Assembly: GCF_025947065.1 (NCBI RefSeq)
Contig: NZ_CP109994.1
Location: 3,782,001-3,846,000 of the forward strand
Direction of reading: 5' to 3'
Length of the DNA: 64,000 bases
Source of the DNA: Flavobacterium sp. N1736
GTDB lineage: Bacteria > Bacteroidota > Bacteroidia > Flavobacteriales > Flavobacteriaceae
Positions within the stretch are counted from its first letter, which is position 1. The number at the start of each line of letters is the position of its first letter. This document shows, one piece after another, positions 16,602-24,683 of this stretch. The translations under genes were made by a program, and so were the position numbers. The notes beneath the pieces were generated by a model. The model ran no database searches and was not told where the DNA came from. It saw nothing but the letters and a program-made list of their open reading frames with translations.

Positions 16602-16774
16602 CATTAAGATATTAAGTTAACTTTAGCTTTGCGGTCAAAATATTTTACCATTAAGATATTAAGTTAATTAAGCTTTGTGCTTAAAAAAATAATGAAAGAG
16701 AATCATTAGACATAAGAATTAATTAAACTTTGTATGTATAAAGACAACCTTAACTTTCTTAATATCTTAATGGT
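16602..16774. repeat. Direct and inverted repeats between hemA and hemC
   Basis: CATTAAGATATTAAGTTAA occurs as direct copies at 16602-16620 and 16649-16667. A related complement (CTTAATATCTTAATGG) lies near 16757-16774. The 222-bp gap holds no gene. The repeats could form alternative stems upstream of hemC. Confidence 0.55.
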
Positions 16775-16811
16775 TCAAAAATAAAAAACCTTGGTTTTTC
16801 AAAATAAAAAC

Positions 16812-17735
16812 ATGGCTGAAAAAACAATTAGAATTGGAACTCGCGATAGCGAACTAGCACTTTGGCAAGCACATACTGTCGAAAAAAAACTAAATGATTT
16901 AGGTTATAAAACTTCAATTGTTGCGGTAAAATCCCAAGGCGATATTATTCTTGACAAACCTCTTTATGAACTTGGCATTACAGGCATTTTCACAAAAACC
17001 TTAGATATTGCCATGATCAATGGTGATATTGATATTGCGGTGCATTCTATGAAAGATGTTCCAACAGCTTTACCAAAAGGTATTATTCAGGCAGCAGTTT
17101 TGGAGAGAGCCAATGTTCTTGACATTTTGGTTCATAAAGGAAATCCTGATTTTACGAATCCAAGTACAATTGCAACCGGAAGTTTACGTCGTCAGGCGCA
17201 ATGGTTTAATAAATATCCAAATCATACGGTAGTTGATTTACGCGGAAACGTAAATACACGCATGCAAAAACTACAAGACAATAATTGGGACGGAGCTGTT
17301 TTTGCTGCTGCAGGTTTGGAGCGCATCAACTTAAAACCAGGAAATTATATAGACTTAGACTGGATGATTCCTGCGCCGGCTCAAGGCGCAATGCTTGTTG
17401 TGGCAATGGAAAATGACAATTATACTTTGGATGCACTTTCGCAACTAAACCATATCGAAACTGAGATTTGTACTTATATAGAACGTCAATTTCTAAGAAC
17501 GCTGGAAGGCGGTTGTACCGCGCCAATCGGGGCTTTAGTAAATTATAACGAAGACGAAGATACTTTGCATTTTCAAGGTGTTTTACTTTCTGTTGACGGG
17601 AAACAAAAACTTGAAGTAGACAAGACCGTTGATATTTCTGAATGGAAAAAACTAGGTTTCTTCGCTGCTCAGGAAATTCTGAACAATGGCGGAGCTGAAT
17701 TGATGGCATCTATTAAAGAAACTTTAAAAAAATAA
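16812..17735 (+). CDS. hemC: Hydroxymethylbilane synthase (porphobilinogen deaminase)
   Basis: The product has 307 residues from the ATG at 16812 (MAEKTIRIGTRDSELALWQ); the upstream in-frame start lies in AT-rich leader and adds nothing conserved. Family features are RIGTRDSELALWQA, HSMKDVPTALP, ATGSLRRQAQ and the cofactor-attaching Cys in LEGGCTAPIGA (about 230). It joins four porphobilinogens into hydroxymethylbilane. Its stop overlaps the hemD start by one base (TAATG), indicating translational coupling. Confidence 0.95.
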   Translation: MAEKTIRIGTRDSELALWQAHTVEKKLNDLGYKTSIVAVKSQGDIILDKPLYELGITGIFTKTLDIAMINGDIDIAVHSMKDVPTALPKGIIQAAVLERANVLDILVHKGNPDFTNPSTIATGSLRRQAQWFNKYPNHTVVDLRGNVNTRMQKLQDNNWDGAVFAAAGLERINLKPGNYIDLDWMIPAPAQGAMLVVAMENDNYTLDALSQLNHIETEICTYIERQFLRTLEGGCTAPIGALVNYNEDEDTLHFQGVLLSVDGKQKLEVDKTVDISEWKKLGFFAAQEILNNGGAELMASIKETLKK

Positions 17736-18400
17736 TGAGTAAATCAATTCAAATATTATCTACAAAAAAGCTATTGGGCGAACAGAAACAAGCATTGGTA
17801 AAAGCCAATATTGAAGTAATCGAATCTGATTTTATTCAAACCCAAAATAAACCTTTCGAACTTAAAGACCTCAACGATAATTTGATTTTTACAAGTCAAA
17901 ATGCGGTTCACAGCGTTTTATCAGATCCGAAATCGGAAGAACTAAAAAGTAAAAACGTATTTTGTGTTGGCTTAAAAACCAAAATTCTTTTATCTGAAAG
18001 CGGCTTTAATGTTGTGGCTTATACAGGTTATGCTTCAGATTTAGCCGAAATTATAACTTTGATTTATCGCAGTGAAAGCTATACTTTTTTCAGTGGAAAT
18101 CTTCGTAGAGAAACTTTGCCACAAGCGCTAAAAGATGCTGATGTAAAGTTTAATGAAATTCAGGTTTATGACACGTCATTAACGCCTCAAAAAATAAAAA
18201 CTGCTGTTGATGCAATCTTATTTTTCAGTCCTTCCGGCGTTGAAAGTTATTTGAAAGACAATACTATTAAAAAAGAAAAGTGTTTTTGCATTGGAGAAAC
18301 CACCGCAGAAGCTTTACATAAAATTACAAAAAACATCATCATTGCAGATCAGCCAACGGTTGAAGACGTAATCGAAGATGTAATTGAAGAATATAAATAA
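17735..18400 (+). CDS. hemD: Uroporphyrinogen-III synthase
   Basis: The 221-residue protein is assigned partly by position. HemD is poorly conserved, but the two-lobed pattern fits: LIFTSQNAVHSVL (about 50-62), FFSGNLRRETLPQAL (about 115-129), EIQVYDTSLTP, and AILFFSPSGVESYL (about 162-175) followed by CIGETTAEAL. It closes hydroxymethylbilane to uroporphyrinogen III. It starts at the last base of the hemC stop codon and precedes hemE, the enzyme that uses its product. Confidence 0.88.
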   Translation: MSKSIQILSTKKLLGEQKQALVKANIEVIESDFIQTQNKPFELKDLNDNLIFTSQNAVHSVLSDPKSEELKSKNVFCVGLKTKILLSESGFNVVAYTGYASDLAEIITLIYRSESYTFFSGNLRRETLPQALKDADVKFNEIQVYDTSLTPQKIKTAVDAILFFSPSGVESYLKDNTIKKEKCFCIGETTAEALHKITKNIIIADQPTVEDVIEDVIEEYK

Positions 18401-18412
18401 TAAACACGATTT

Positions 18413-18489
18413 CCTACAAGGTTTCCAAAACCTTGTAGGTATATAAACTATCATCAACAATACCTACAAGGTTTTGGAAACCTTGCAGG
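18413..18489. repeat. REPIN 1: paired 27-bp palindromes between hemD and hemE
   Basis: Two 27-bp palindromes, 18413-18439 and 18463-18489, begin CCTACAAGG and end CCTTGTAGG or CCTTGCAGG. The central TTTCCAAAA of the first becomes TTTTGGAAA in the second, so the second is the first in opposite orientation. That paired, inverted layout defines a REPIN. The same palindromes flank the RAYT gene at 19686-20237. Confidence 0.85.
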
Positions 18490-18504
18490 ATAAACAAATA
18501 AGAA

Positions 18505-19530
18505 ATGTTAAAAAACGACCTATTTTTAAAAGCATTAAAAGGAGAAACTGTTCAACGTCCGCCAGTATGGATGATGCGTCAAGCCGGAAGATATTTGCCG
18601 GAATTTATCGCTTTGCGTGATAAATATGATTTTTTCACTCGTTGTCAAACTCCGGAATTAGCTGCTGAAATCACAGTTCAGCCAATTCGCAGAATTGCTC
18701 CGGATGCAGCGATTTTATTCTCTGATATCTTAGTTGTTCCGCAAGCAATGGGAATCGAAGTTTTAATGAAAGAGAATTTTGGTCCTTTTTTACCAAATCC
18801 TATTCGTTCAATGGCTGATGTTCACAGAGTTTATGTTCCGGATATTCAGGAAAGTTTAGGTTATGTAATGGATGCTATTAAGTTGACTAAAGAAATGCTG
18901 AACGATGAAGTGCCTTTAATCGGTTTCGCTGGTTCACCTTGGACAATTTTTTGTTACGCTGTTGAAGGAAAAGGTTCTAAAAGTTTTGATACTGCAAAAG
19001 GTTTTGCTTTCTCAAACCCTGCTGCGGCACATACTTTATTACAAAAAATCACCGATACTACTATTTTATACTTAAAAGAAAAAGTAAAAGCTGGTGTTGA
19101 CGCTGTTCAGATTTTTGATTCTTGGGGAGGAATGCTTTCTCCTGTTGATTATCAGGAATTCTCATGGAAATACATCAACCAAATCGTTGAAGCGTTGGCA
19201 GATCACGCACCGGTAATCGTTTTCGGAAAAGGATGTTGGTTTGCACTTGGTGAAATGGGAAAAAGCAGAGCTTCGGCACTTGGTGTAGACTGGACTTGTT
19301 CGGCTAGAAATGCTCGTTATTTGTCTGGTGGAAATATTACTTTACAAGGAAATTTTGATCCGTCAAGATTGCTTTCTCCAATTCCAACCATTAAAAAGAT
19401 GGTTCACGAAATGATCGACGAATTTGGAAAAGATAAATATGTTGTAAATTTAGGTCACGGAATTTTACCAAATATCCCTGTAGATCACGCAAAAGCGTTT
19501 ATTGACGCGGTGAAGGAATATAATCAATAA
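18505..19530 (+). CDS. hemE: Uroporphyrinogen decarboxylase
   Basis: The product has 341 residues, normal for the family. Signature motifs are [17 protein letters not shown] (about 18-34), with the substrate-binding Arg residues, and the segment [16 protein letters not shown] (about 139-154). [10 protein letters not shown] sits near the C-terminus. It removes the four acetate carboxyls of uroporphyrinogen III to give coproporphyrinogen III. It follows hemD after a REPIN-containing gap of 104 bp. The downstream hemF product uses its reaction product, although a transposase gene now separates them. Confidence 0.95.
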   Translation: MLKNDLFLKALKGETVQRPPVWMMRQAGRYLPEFIALRDKYDFFTRCQTPELAAEITVQPIRRIAPDAAILFSDILVVPQAMGIEVLMKENFGPFLPNPIRSMADVHRVYVPDIQESLGYVMDAIKLTKEMLNDEVPLIGFAGSPWTIFCYAVEGKGSKSFDTAKGFAFSNPAAAHTLLQKITDTTILYLKEKVKAGVDAVQIFDSWGGMLSPVDYQEFSWKYINQIVEALADHAPVIVFGKGCWFALGEMGKSRASALGVDWTCSARNARYLSGGNITLQGNFDPSRLLSPIPTIKKMVHEMIDEFGKDKYVVNLGHGILPNIPVDHAKAFIDAVKEYNQ

Positions 19531-19572
19531 TATACAGTTTTTAGTCGCAGTTTCAAGTAACAGTTCGGCTTT

Positions 19573-19661
19573 CCTGCAAGGTTTTCAAAACCTTGTAGGT
19601 ATAAATTAGGTCTTGTCGTTTATAAATCAGCAGACCTACAAGGTTTTGAAAACCTTGCAGG
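19573..19661. repeat. REPIN 2: paired 27-bp palindromes upstream of the RAYT gene
   Basis: Palindromes at 19573-19599 and 19635-19661 are near copies of those in REPIN 1, again in opposite orientation (centre TTTTCAAAA versus TTTTGAAAA) and 35 bp apart. The pair ends 24 bp before the transposase start. Confidence 0.85.
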
Positions 19662-19685
19662 ACACGTTGGAAAAATAATAACAAT

Positions 19686-20237
19686 ATGAAATTAGAGGTT
19701 TTAGAAAGAGATTGTTATTATCACATTTATAATCGTGGCATTAATGGAATAAATATTTTTGAGAATGATGCCAATAAGATTTATTTCTTAAAACAATTTT
19801 CAAAGTATTTATCTGATAAGATTTCAATTTTTGCTTATTGTCTGATGAATAATCATTTTCACTTAGTCATTCGATTAAATAATGAAGAGAAAGAAGTTAC
19901 ACAGGCTTTTTCAAACTTGTTTAATTCTTATGCAAAAGCATTTAATAAGCAGACAAACAGAACAGGAAGTTTATTCGAAAAGCATTTTAAACGAATAAAA
20001 CTAAAAGATGAAAGCTATTTAAAGCAACTTATTCTATACGTTCATTTAAATCCGAAACATCATTTCAATATAGATTTTAAAGATTTCAGATTTTCATCTT
20101 ATAAAGCTTTTTTATCTGATAAAGAGACAAAAATAGAACGTGAAGAGGTTTTAAATTTATTTGGAGATTTAGAAAATTTCATCTTTTGTCATAATCAAAA
20201 GAATGAATTTTTAAATGAAACATACACTTTTGAATAA
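19686..20237 (+). CDS. REP-associated tyrosine transposase (RAYT, Y1/HUH family)
   Basis: The 183-residue protein has the layout of single-strand Y1 transposases. YYHIYNRG (about 11-18) is followed by the metal-binding HUH motif H57-F-H59 in MNNHFHLVI, then SLFEKHFKRIKL, and LYVHLNP (about 117-123), where Tyr118 is the probable catalytic residue. RAYTs act on REP palindromes rather than on transposon ends, and three pairs of matching palindromes lie within 1.3 kb. It sits between hemE and the plus-strand genes leading to hemF and is in the same direction. It shows no sign of decay. The family call is firm; activity is untested. Confidence 0.88.
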   Translation: MKLEVLERDCYYHIYNRGINGINIFENDANKIYFLKQFSKYLSDKISIFAYCLMNNHFHLVIRLNNEEKEVTQAFSNLFNSYAKAFNKQTNRTGSLFEKHFKRIKLKDESYLKQLILYVHLNPKHHFNIDFKDFRFSSYKAFLSDKETKIEREEVLNLFGDLENFIFCHNQKNEFLNETYTFE

Positions 20238-20248
20238 TTTTGGTTCGT

Positions 20249-20356
20249 CCAGCAAGGTTTTCAAAACCTTGTACTTGTAGGTCTGAAATATAAATTATAA
20301 ATGGATTTAGCTTACCTAATAATAGAATACCTACAAGGTTTTGAAAACCTTGCAGG
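20249..20356. repeat. REPIN 3: palindromes downstream of the RAYT gene
   Basis: The first palindrome (20249-20281) is degenerate: it opens CCAGCAAGG rather than CCTGCAAGG and has an extra 'acttgt' near its end. The second (20330-20356) is an intact 27-bp copy. They lie just after the RAYT stop and 18 bp before the next gene, respectively. Confidence 0.8.
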
Positions 20357-20374
20357 AAACAGAACTGAACAAAC

Positions 20375-20752
20375 ATGTTAAACAAAGGCCTCAGAGACGA
20401 AGAAGCAATAAGAATTGACAATGTCCTGAAAACATTGCGGTCTCTCGACTTTTTGCCTGAAAACTTGAATAACGACAAGAAGTTCGAAGTTGAAAATCAG
20501 TTAAAAGAATTCGGTTTAAATATTGAAACTTTAGTCCGTTATCAAAATGAAGAATTAATAACATTATTAACTCGCTGTCATTTAGATTTTAACCAACTAG
20601 AACAGTTTGCAGATTTCTTAACAGACTTTTCAAAAGTAGAAAATTATAATTTCGAAAATAAAGCTTTAGCCATATATCAATATATTCAACAAGAAAGTAA
20701 AGTTTTTTCGTTTGGAATAAATACTAAAATCGCTTCGGCTAAAAACAAATAA
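20375..20752 (+). CDS. Small protein of unknown function in the haem cluster
   Basis: Not recognised. The 125-residue product has no signal peptide or membrane segment. It looks mostly alpha-helical, with charged helices such as LRDEEAIRIDNVLKTLRSL and FENKALAIYQYIQQES. The gene ends 2 bp before the acetyltransferase start, so the two are almost surely cotranslated. It follows a REPIN by 18 bp. Its place between hemE and hemF suggests a housekeeping role conserved with the operon, but nothing in the sequence gives a function. Confidence 0.6.
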   Translation: MLNKGLRDEEAIRIDNVLKTLRSLDFLPENLNNDKKFEVENQLKEFGLNIETLVRYQNEELITLLTRCHLDFNQLEQFADFLTDFSKVENYNFENKALAIYQYIQQESKVFSFGINTKIASAKNK

Positions 20753-20754
20753 AG

Positions 20755-21306
20755 ATGAGTTTTACAGATTGGAAGATAGATCGAATTGAACATGTTCACC
20801 CCTCAGCGTTTTTTAAACTAGTCAATAAAAACAGACATCACATCGGAAAAACTTTTCCTGTGACGCTTGCCAATTCTGATTCTCTAAAAAAAGCAGAAGA
20901 TTTTCTGGAAGTCAGTCTTGATAAAGAAAAAAACAAGGAAGGTTTTTACTTTTATGCAAGAGACATCAAAACCAACGATTTAATTGGTTATTTATGTGTA
21001 AAAACTATAGATTATCGCATCTCAAAATGTGAATTAGGATATTTTGTTGATGAGGATTATCAGGGAAAAGGAATCACCTCAAAAATGGTTTCAAATGCAC
21101 TCGCCTTTTGTTTCAATGAATTGTTAATGAACAAAGTTTTTATCTGCACCTCAGAAATTAATAGCGCAAGTCAGCAAATTGCTTTAAAACATCATTTTAA
21201 ACAAGAAGGAATTTTACGTGACGAGTTTAGAAATGGTGACGGCGAATTGCAAAACACTGTTTATTTCGGCTTGCTCAAATCAGAATACAATACTCATGAA
21301 AGATAA
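20755..21306 (+). CDS. GNAT acetyltransferase, RimJ/RimL type
   Basis: The product has 183 residues. The N-acetyltransferase core is seen in DLIGYLCVKTIDYRISKCELGYFVDEDYQGKG with the acetyl-CoA-loop-like YQGKGITSKMV (about 102-112). A later VFICTSEINSASQQIALKHHFKQEG gives the typical C-terminal strand-helix. RimJ/RimL relatives acetylate N-termini of ribosomal proteins or other small targets. It overlaps the hemF start by 11 bp and follows the 125-residue gene by 2 bp, so it belongs to the same transcript. Its substrate is unknown. Confidence 0.85.
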   Translation: MSFTDWKIDRIEHVHPSAFFKLVNKNRHHIGKTFPVTLANSDSLKKAEDFLEVSLDKEKNKEGFYFYARDIKTNDLIGYLCVKTIDYRISKCELGYFVDEDYQGKGITSKMVSNALAFCFNELLMNKVFICTSEINSASQQIALKHHFKQEGILRDEFRNGDGELQNTVYFGLLKSEYNTHER

Positions 21307-22198
21307 ATTTTACGCCTACATACAAAAGTTACAAGACCAGATTTGCGCCGGATTAGAAGCTGTTGACGGAACTGCAAAATTCCGTGAAGATCTTTGGAAA
21401 AGACCGGAAGGCGGTGGTGGACGAACACGCGTAATTGAAAATGGTGCCGTTTTCGAAAAAGGCGGTGTAAACATTTCAGCCGTTCACGGAACATTACCGG
21501 AAGCGATGCAAAAGATGTTTGGCGTTGGCGAAGCTGATTTTTTTGCTTGCGGATTAAGCTTAGTTTTACATCCTAAGAATCCTATGGTTCCTACTGTGCA
21601 CGCTAATTGGCGATATTTTGAAATGTATGACGAATCCGGAAAAGTGATCGAACAATGGTTTGGCGGCGGACAGGATTTAACGCCTTATTATTTGTTTGGA
21701 GAAGATGCAACACACTTTCATCAAACATGTAAAACAGCTTGCGACAAACACAATCCTGAGTTTTATCCAAAATATAAAAAACAATGCGATACTTATTTCT
21801 GGAATGCACACAGAAACGAAGCTCGCGGAATTGGCGGTTTGTTCTTTGATTATTGCAAAGCAAATGAACAAATGTCGATGGAAGATTGGTACAACTTTGT
21901 AAGTGAAGTTGGAAACAGTTTCTTAGAAGCGTATGTTCCAATTGTTGAGAAAAGAAAAAATCTGGAATATAGTCCGGAAAACAGAAACTGGCAGGAAATC
22001 CGTCGTGGTCGTTATGTTGAGTTTAATTTGGTTCACGACAAAGGCACTTTATTTGGTTTAAAAACCAATGGAAGAATTGAAAGTATATTAATGAGTTTGC
22101 CTCCGCATGTACAATGGGTTTATGATCATCATGCAGAAGCTGGAAGTGAAGAAGAAAAATTAATAAATGTATTAGAAAATCCGCGCGAATGGATTTAA
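21296..22198 (+). CDS. hemF: Oxygen-dependent coproporphyrinogen-III oxidase
   Basis: The protein has 300 residues from the ATG at 21296; the frame is open further upstream, inside the acetyltransferase gene, but the family start fits here. Features: EGGGGRTRVIENGAVFEKGGVN (split by the family's conserved Gly/Arg loop), NPMVPTVHANWRYFE (about 97-111), QWFGGGQDLTPYYLF, and the C-terminal RGRYVEFNLVHDKGTLFGLKT. It decarboxylates coproporphyrinogen III to protoporphyrinogen IX using O2, consistent with an aerobe. The reading frame overlaps the acetyltransferase gene by 11 bp, indicating coupled translation. Confidence 0.94.
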   Translation: MKDKFYAYIQKLQDQICAGLEAVDGTAKFREDLWKRPEGGGGRTRVIENGAVFEKGGVNISAVHGTLPEAMQKMFGVGEADFFACGLSLVLHPKNPMVPTVHANWRYFEMYDESGKVIEQWFGGGQDLTPYYLFGEDATHFHQTCKTACDKHNPEFYPKYKKQCDTYFWNAHRNEARGIGGLFFDYCKANEQMSMEDWYNFVSEVGNSFLEAYVPIVEKRKNLEYSPENRNWQEIRRGRYVEFNLVHDKGTLFGLKTNGRIESILMSLPPHVQWVYDHHAEAGSEEEKLINVLENPREWI

Positions 22199-22238
22199 AC
22201 TAGTCAAGGTATTTATAGTAAACTAAAATTTCGGTATT

Positions 22239-23132
22239 ATGGAAAAGAGAGATTTACAATTAAACCGCATGCATTCCGGTAAAGGATTTATCGCTGCATT
22301 AGATCAAAGTGGCGGAAGTACTCCAAAAGCATTATCGCAATATGGCGTTAATGAAAGTAGTTACTCAAATGAAGAAGAAATGTACACGCTTGTACATGAC
22401 ATGAGAACCCGTATTATTAAAAGTCCTGCATTTGACAGTGATTATATCCTGGGAGCTATTTTGTTTGAAAACACTATGGATCGAAAGATTGACGGACAAT
22501 GGACTGCTGACTATTTGTGGGAAAAGAAAAACATAGTTCCGTTTTTAAAAGTTGACAAAGGACTTGCTGATCTTGCAAACGGTGTACAACTGATGAAACC
22601 TATTGCTAATTTAGATGAAATGTTGACGCATGCTGTAGAAAGAAATGTTTTTGGAACCAAGATGCGTTCTGTTATTAAAGAAGCAAACACAGAAGGAATT
22701 CGTGAAGTTGTCGCCCAGCAATTTACAGTAGGTTTACAAATCTTTAAAAAAGGACTTGTACCAATCATTGAACCTGAAGTTGATATTTATAGTGCCGATA
22801 AAGAAAAATCAGAAGAAATTTTAAAAGAAGAAATCAAGAAACAGCTTCGTTTATTAGATAAAGATGTAAAAGTGATGCTAAAATTATCTATTCCAACTGT
22901 GAATGATTTTTATAGCGAATTAATGTCTGATCCACATGTTGTGCGTGTTGTAGCATTATCTGGCGGATATGGACAGGATGAAGCCAATCTAAAACTTTCA
23001 CAAAACCACGGATTGATCGCAAGTTTCTCAAGAGCATTGTCTGAAGGTCTTAGCGCAGGTCAATCTGATGCTGAATTTGACACTAAAATTGGCAAGACAA
23101 TTAAGGAGATTTACACAGCTTCTATCACATAA
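22239..23132 (+). CDS. fda: Class I fructose-bisphosphate aldolase
   Basis: The 297-residue product begins close to [23 protein letters not shown] (about 15-37) and has FGTKMRS and VMLKLSIP (about 210-217), the latter with the Schiff-base Lys. It closely follows the pattern of the bacterial class I aldolase Fda known from Staphylococcus. It cleaves fructose-1,6-bisphosphate reversibly in glycolysis/gluconeogenesis. It sits between hemF and hemB (40 bp after hemF), an unusual place for a glycolytic gene; the haem cluster may simply carry it along. Confidence 0.92.
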   Translation: MEKRDLQLNRMHSGKGFIAALDQSGGSTPKALSQYGVNESSYSNEEEMYTLVHDMRTRIIKSPAFDSDYILGAILFENTMDRKIDGQWTADYLWEKKNIVPFLKVDKGLADLANGVQLMKPIANLDEMLTHAVERNVFGTKMRSVIKEANTEGIREVVAQQFTVGLQIFKKGLVPIIEPEVDIYSADKEKSEEILKEEIKKQLRLLDKDVKVMLKLSIPTVNDFYSELMSDPHVVRVVALSGGYGQDEANLKLSQNHGLIASFSRALSEGLSAGQSDAEFDTKIGKTIKEIYTASIT

Positions 23133-23226
23133 ATAAGTCGAAAGTTTAAAAGTCATCAAGTCAAAAGTATTGACATCAATTAATAAAAATCTAAAATCTG
23201 CATTCTTAAATCAAAAATTTAAAACA

Positions 23227-24219
23227 ATGTTCCCATTACAAAGAAACCGCCGTTTAAGAACCAATGAATCTATTCGTTCATTAGTTCGCGAAACAAGTTT
23301 AAGTCCACAGGATTTTATGCTTCCTATGTTTGTTGCAGAAGGAAAAGATGTAAAAGTTGCTATTCCGTCAATGCCGGGAATTTACCGTCATTCGTTAGAC
23401 AATACCATTAAAGAAGTAAAAGAGGCCTGGGATTTAGGAATTAAAGCGGTTAATATTTACGTAAAAGTAAGTGACAAACTTAAAGATAACAAAGGTGTTG
23501 AAGCGTGGAATAAAGACGGTTTAATGCAACAAACTATTCGCGCCATAAAAGATGCTGTTCCTGAAATGATTGTAATGCCGGATGTAGCTTTAGATCCTTA
23601 TTCAATTTATGGCCATGACGGAATCATTGAAAGCGGTCAATTGATAAATGACGCCACTGTTGATGCTTTAACCCGAATGAGTCTGAGTCATGCTGATGCC
23701 GGAGCTGATTTTGTAGCGCCAAGCGACATGATGGACGGAAGAGTTTTAGCAATTAGAAAAGCATTGGAAGAAAACGGACATCACAATGTGGGAATTATGA
23801 GTTATAGTGCGAAATATGCGTCTGCTTTTTACGGACCTTTTCGTGATGCTTTAGATTCTGCTCCGGTAGATTCTCAAAACATTCCTAAAGATAAAAAGAC
23901 CTATCAAATGGATTATGCAAATCGAATTGAAGGAATTCGCGAAGCATTATTAGACGTTGAAGAAGGTGCAGATATTGTAATGGTAAAACCGGGAATTGCT
24001 TATTTAGACATTGTTCGTGAGGTAAAAAATGCCGTTCATGTTCCGGTTGCTGTTTACCAAGTATCAGGTGAGTACGCTATGGTAAAGGCCGCAGCAGAAA
24101 GAGGATGGCTTGATCATGACAAAATTATGATAGAGCAACTTTATTGCATTAAGCGTGCTGGAGCCAGTATTATCTCGACTTACTTTGCAAAAGAAGCCGC
24201 TGTAATTTTAAATAAATAA
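23227..24219 (+). CDS. hemB: Delta-aminolevulinic acid dehydratase, without the zinc-cysteine site
   Basis: The protein has 330 residues from the ATG at 23227 (MFPLQRNRRLRTNESIR, the usual family start); 19 upstream in-frame codons carry no family similarity. The two active-site lysines are in SYSAKYASAFYGPFRDA (about 196-212) and IVMVKPGIAYLD. The catalytic-zinc loop reads DVALDPYSIYGHDG, lacking the three Cys of zinc-dependent enzymes. This is the pattern of magnesium-type or zinc-independent HemB. It condenses two ALA molecules into porphobilinogen. It ends 2 bp before the cytochrome c gene. Confidence 0.93.
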   Translation: MFPLQRNRRLRTNESIRSLVRETSLSPQDFMLPMFVAEGKDVKVAIPSMPGIYRHSLDNTIKEVKEAWDLGIKAVNIYVKVSDKLKDNKGVEAWNKDGLMQQTIRAIKDAVPEMIVMPDVALDPYSIYGHDGIIESGQLINDATVDALTRMSLSHADAGADFVAPSDMMDGRVLAIRKALEENGHHNVGIMSYSAKYASAFYGPFRDALDSAPVDSQNIPKDKKTYQMDYANRIEGIREALLDVEEGADIVMVKPGIAYLDIVREVKNAVHVPVAVYQVSGEYAMVKAAAERGWLDHDKIMIEQLYCIKRAGASIISTYFAKEAAVILNK

Positions 24220-24221
24220 GA

Positions 24222-24626
24222 ATGAAAAAAGAAGTATTATTCTTGTCAGCAGTTTTAGCTTTTGCATCTTGTAAAAAAGAAAGAATTGAAAACACCAATC
24301 AAAATACAACAGAATCCTATTCAGAAGGAGAATCGGCGAAAGCCAAAACACCTGAAGCTTTAGGAAAAGAAATTTTTGAAGGAAAAGGAAATTGTACCGC
24401 TTGCCATCAGGCTGATCAAAAAATAATTGGACCAAGTATTCAGGAAATTGCCAAAACATACAAAGACAAAAAGGGCGATATTATCACTTTCTTAAAAGGA
24501 AATGCAGAGCCCATTGTTGATCCGAGTCAGTTTGATGTAATGAAAACCAATTTTCCGGTTACAAAAGCAATGTCTGATGAGGAGCTAAAAGCAATCGAAA
24601 CCTATATTTACAGTAATCTGAAATAA
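24222..24626 (+). CDS. Class I cytochrome c lipoprotein
   Basis: This 134-residue exported protein has a lipoprotein signal (LAFASC, lipid-modified Cys at about 17). A Ser/Glu/Thr-rich linker follows. The haem-attachment motif CTACH (about 57-61) lies early in the c-type domain, with a distal Met ligand probably at NFPVTKAM (about 109-116). It is likely an envelope electron carrier. It starts 2 bp after hemB and so is produced alongside haem synthesis. The fold is that of small mono-haem cytochromes; its redox partner is unknown. Confidence 0.88.
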   Translation: MKKEVLFLSAVLAFASCKKERIENTNQNTTESYSEGESAKAKTPEALGKEIFEGKGNCTACHQADQKIIGPSIQEIAKTYKDKKGDIITFLKGNAEPIVDPSQFDVMKTNFPVTKAMSDEELKAIETYIYSNLK

Positions 24627-24642
24627 ATAAAAGTTATAGATA

Positions 24643-24672
24643 AAAAACGGCGCTAATTTTAGCGCCGTTTTT
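24643..24672. terminator. Bidirectional intrinsic terminator
   Basis: A GC-rich stem (arms AAAAACGGCGCT at 24643-24654 and AGCGCCGTTTTT at 24661-24672) has flanking A- and T-runs. It separates the plus-strand cytochrome c gene from the convergent minus-strand peptidase gene and can stop both. Confidence 0.85.
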
Positions 24673-24683
24673 ATTATTTTATC

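Noticed and set aside
18413..20356. CRISPR array, because of repeated ~27-bp units with spacers
   Set aside because: The units are palindromic pairs in alternating orientation with unequal distances and genes between them, and no cas genes are seen. They fit REPINs.
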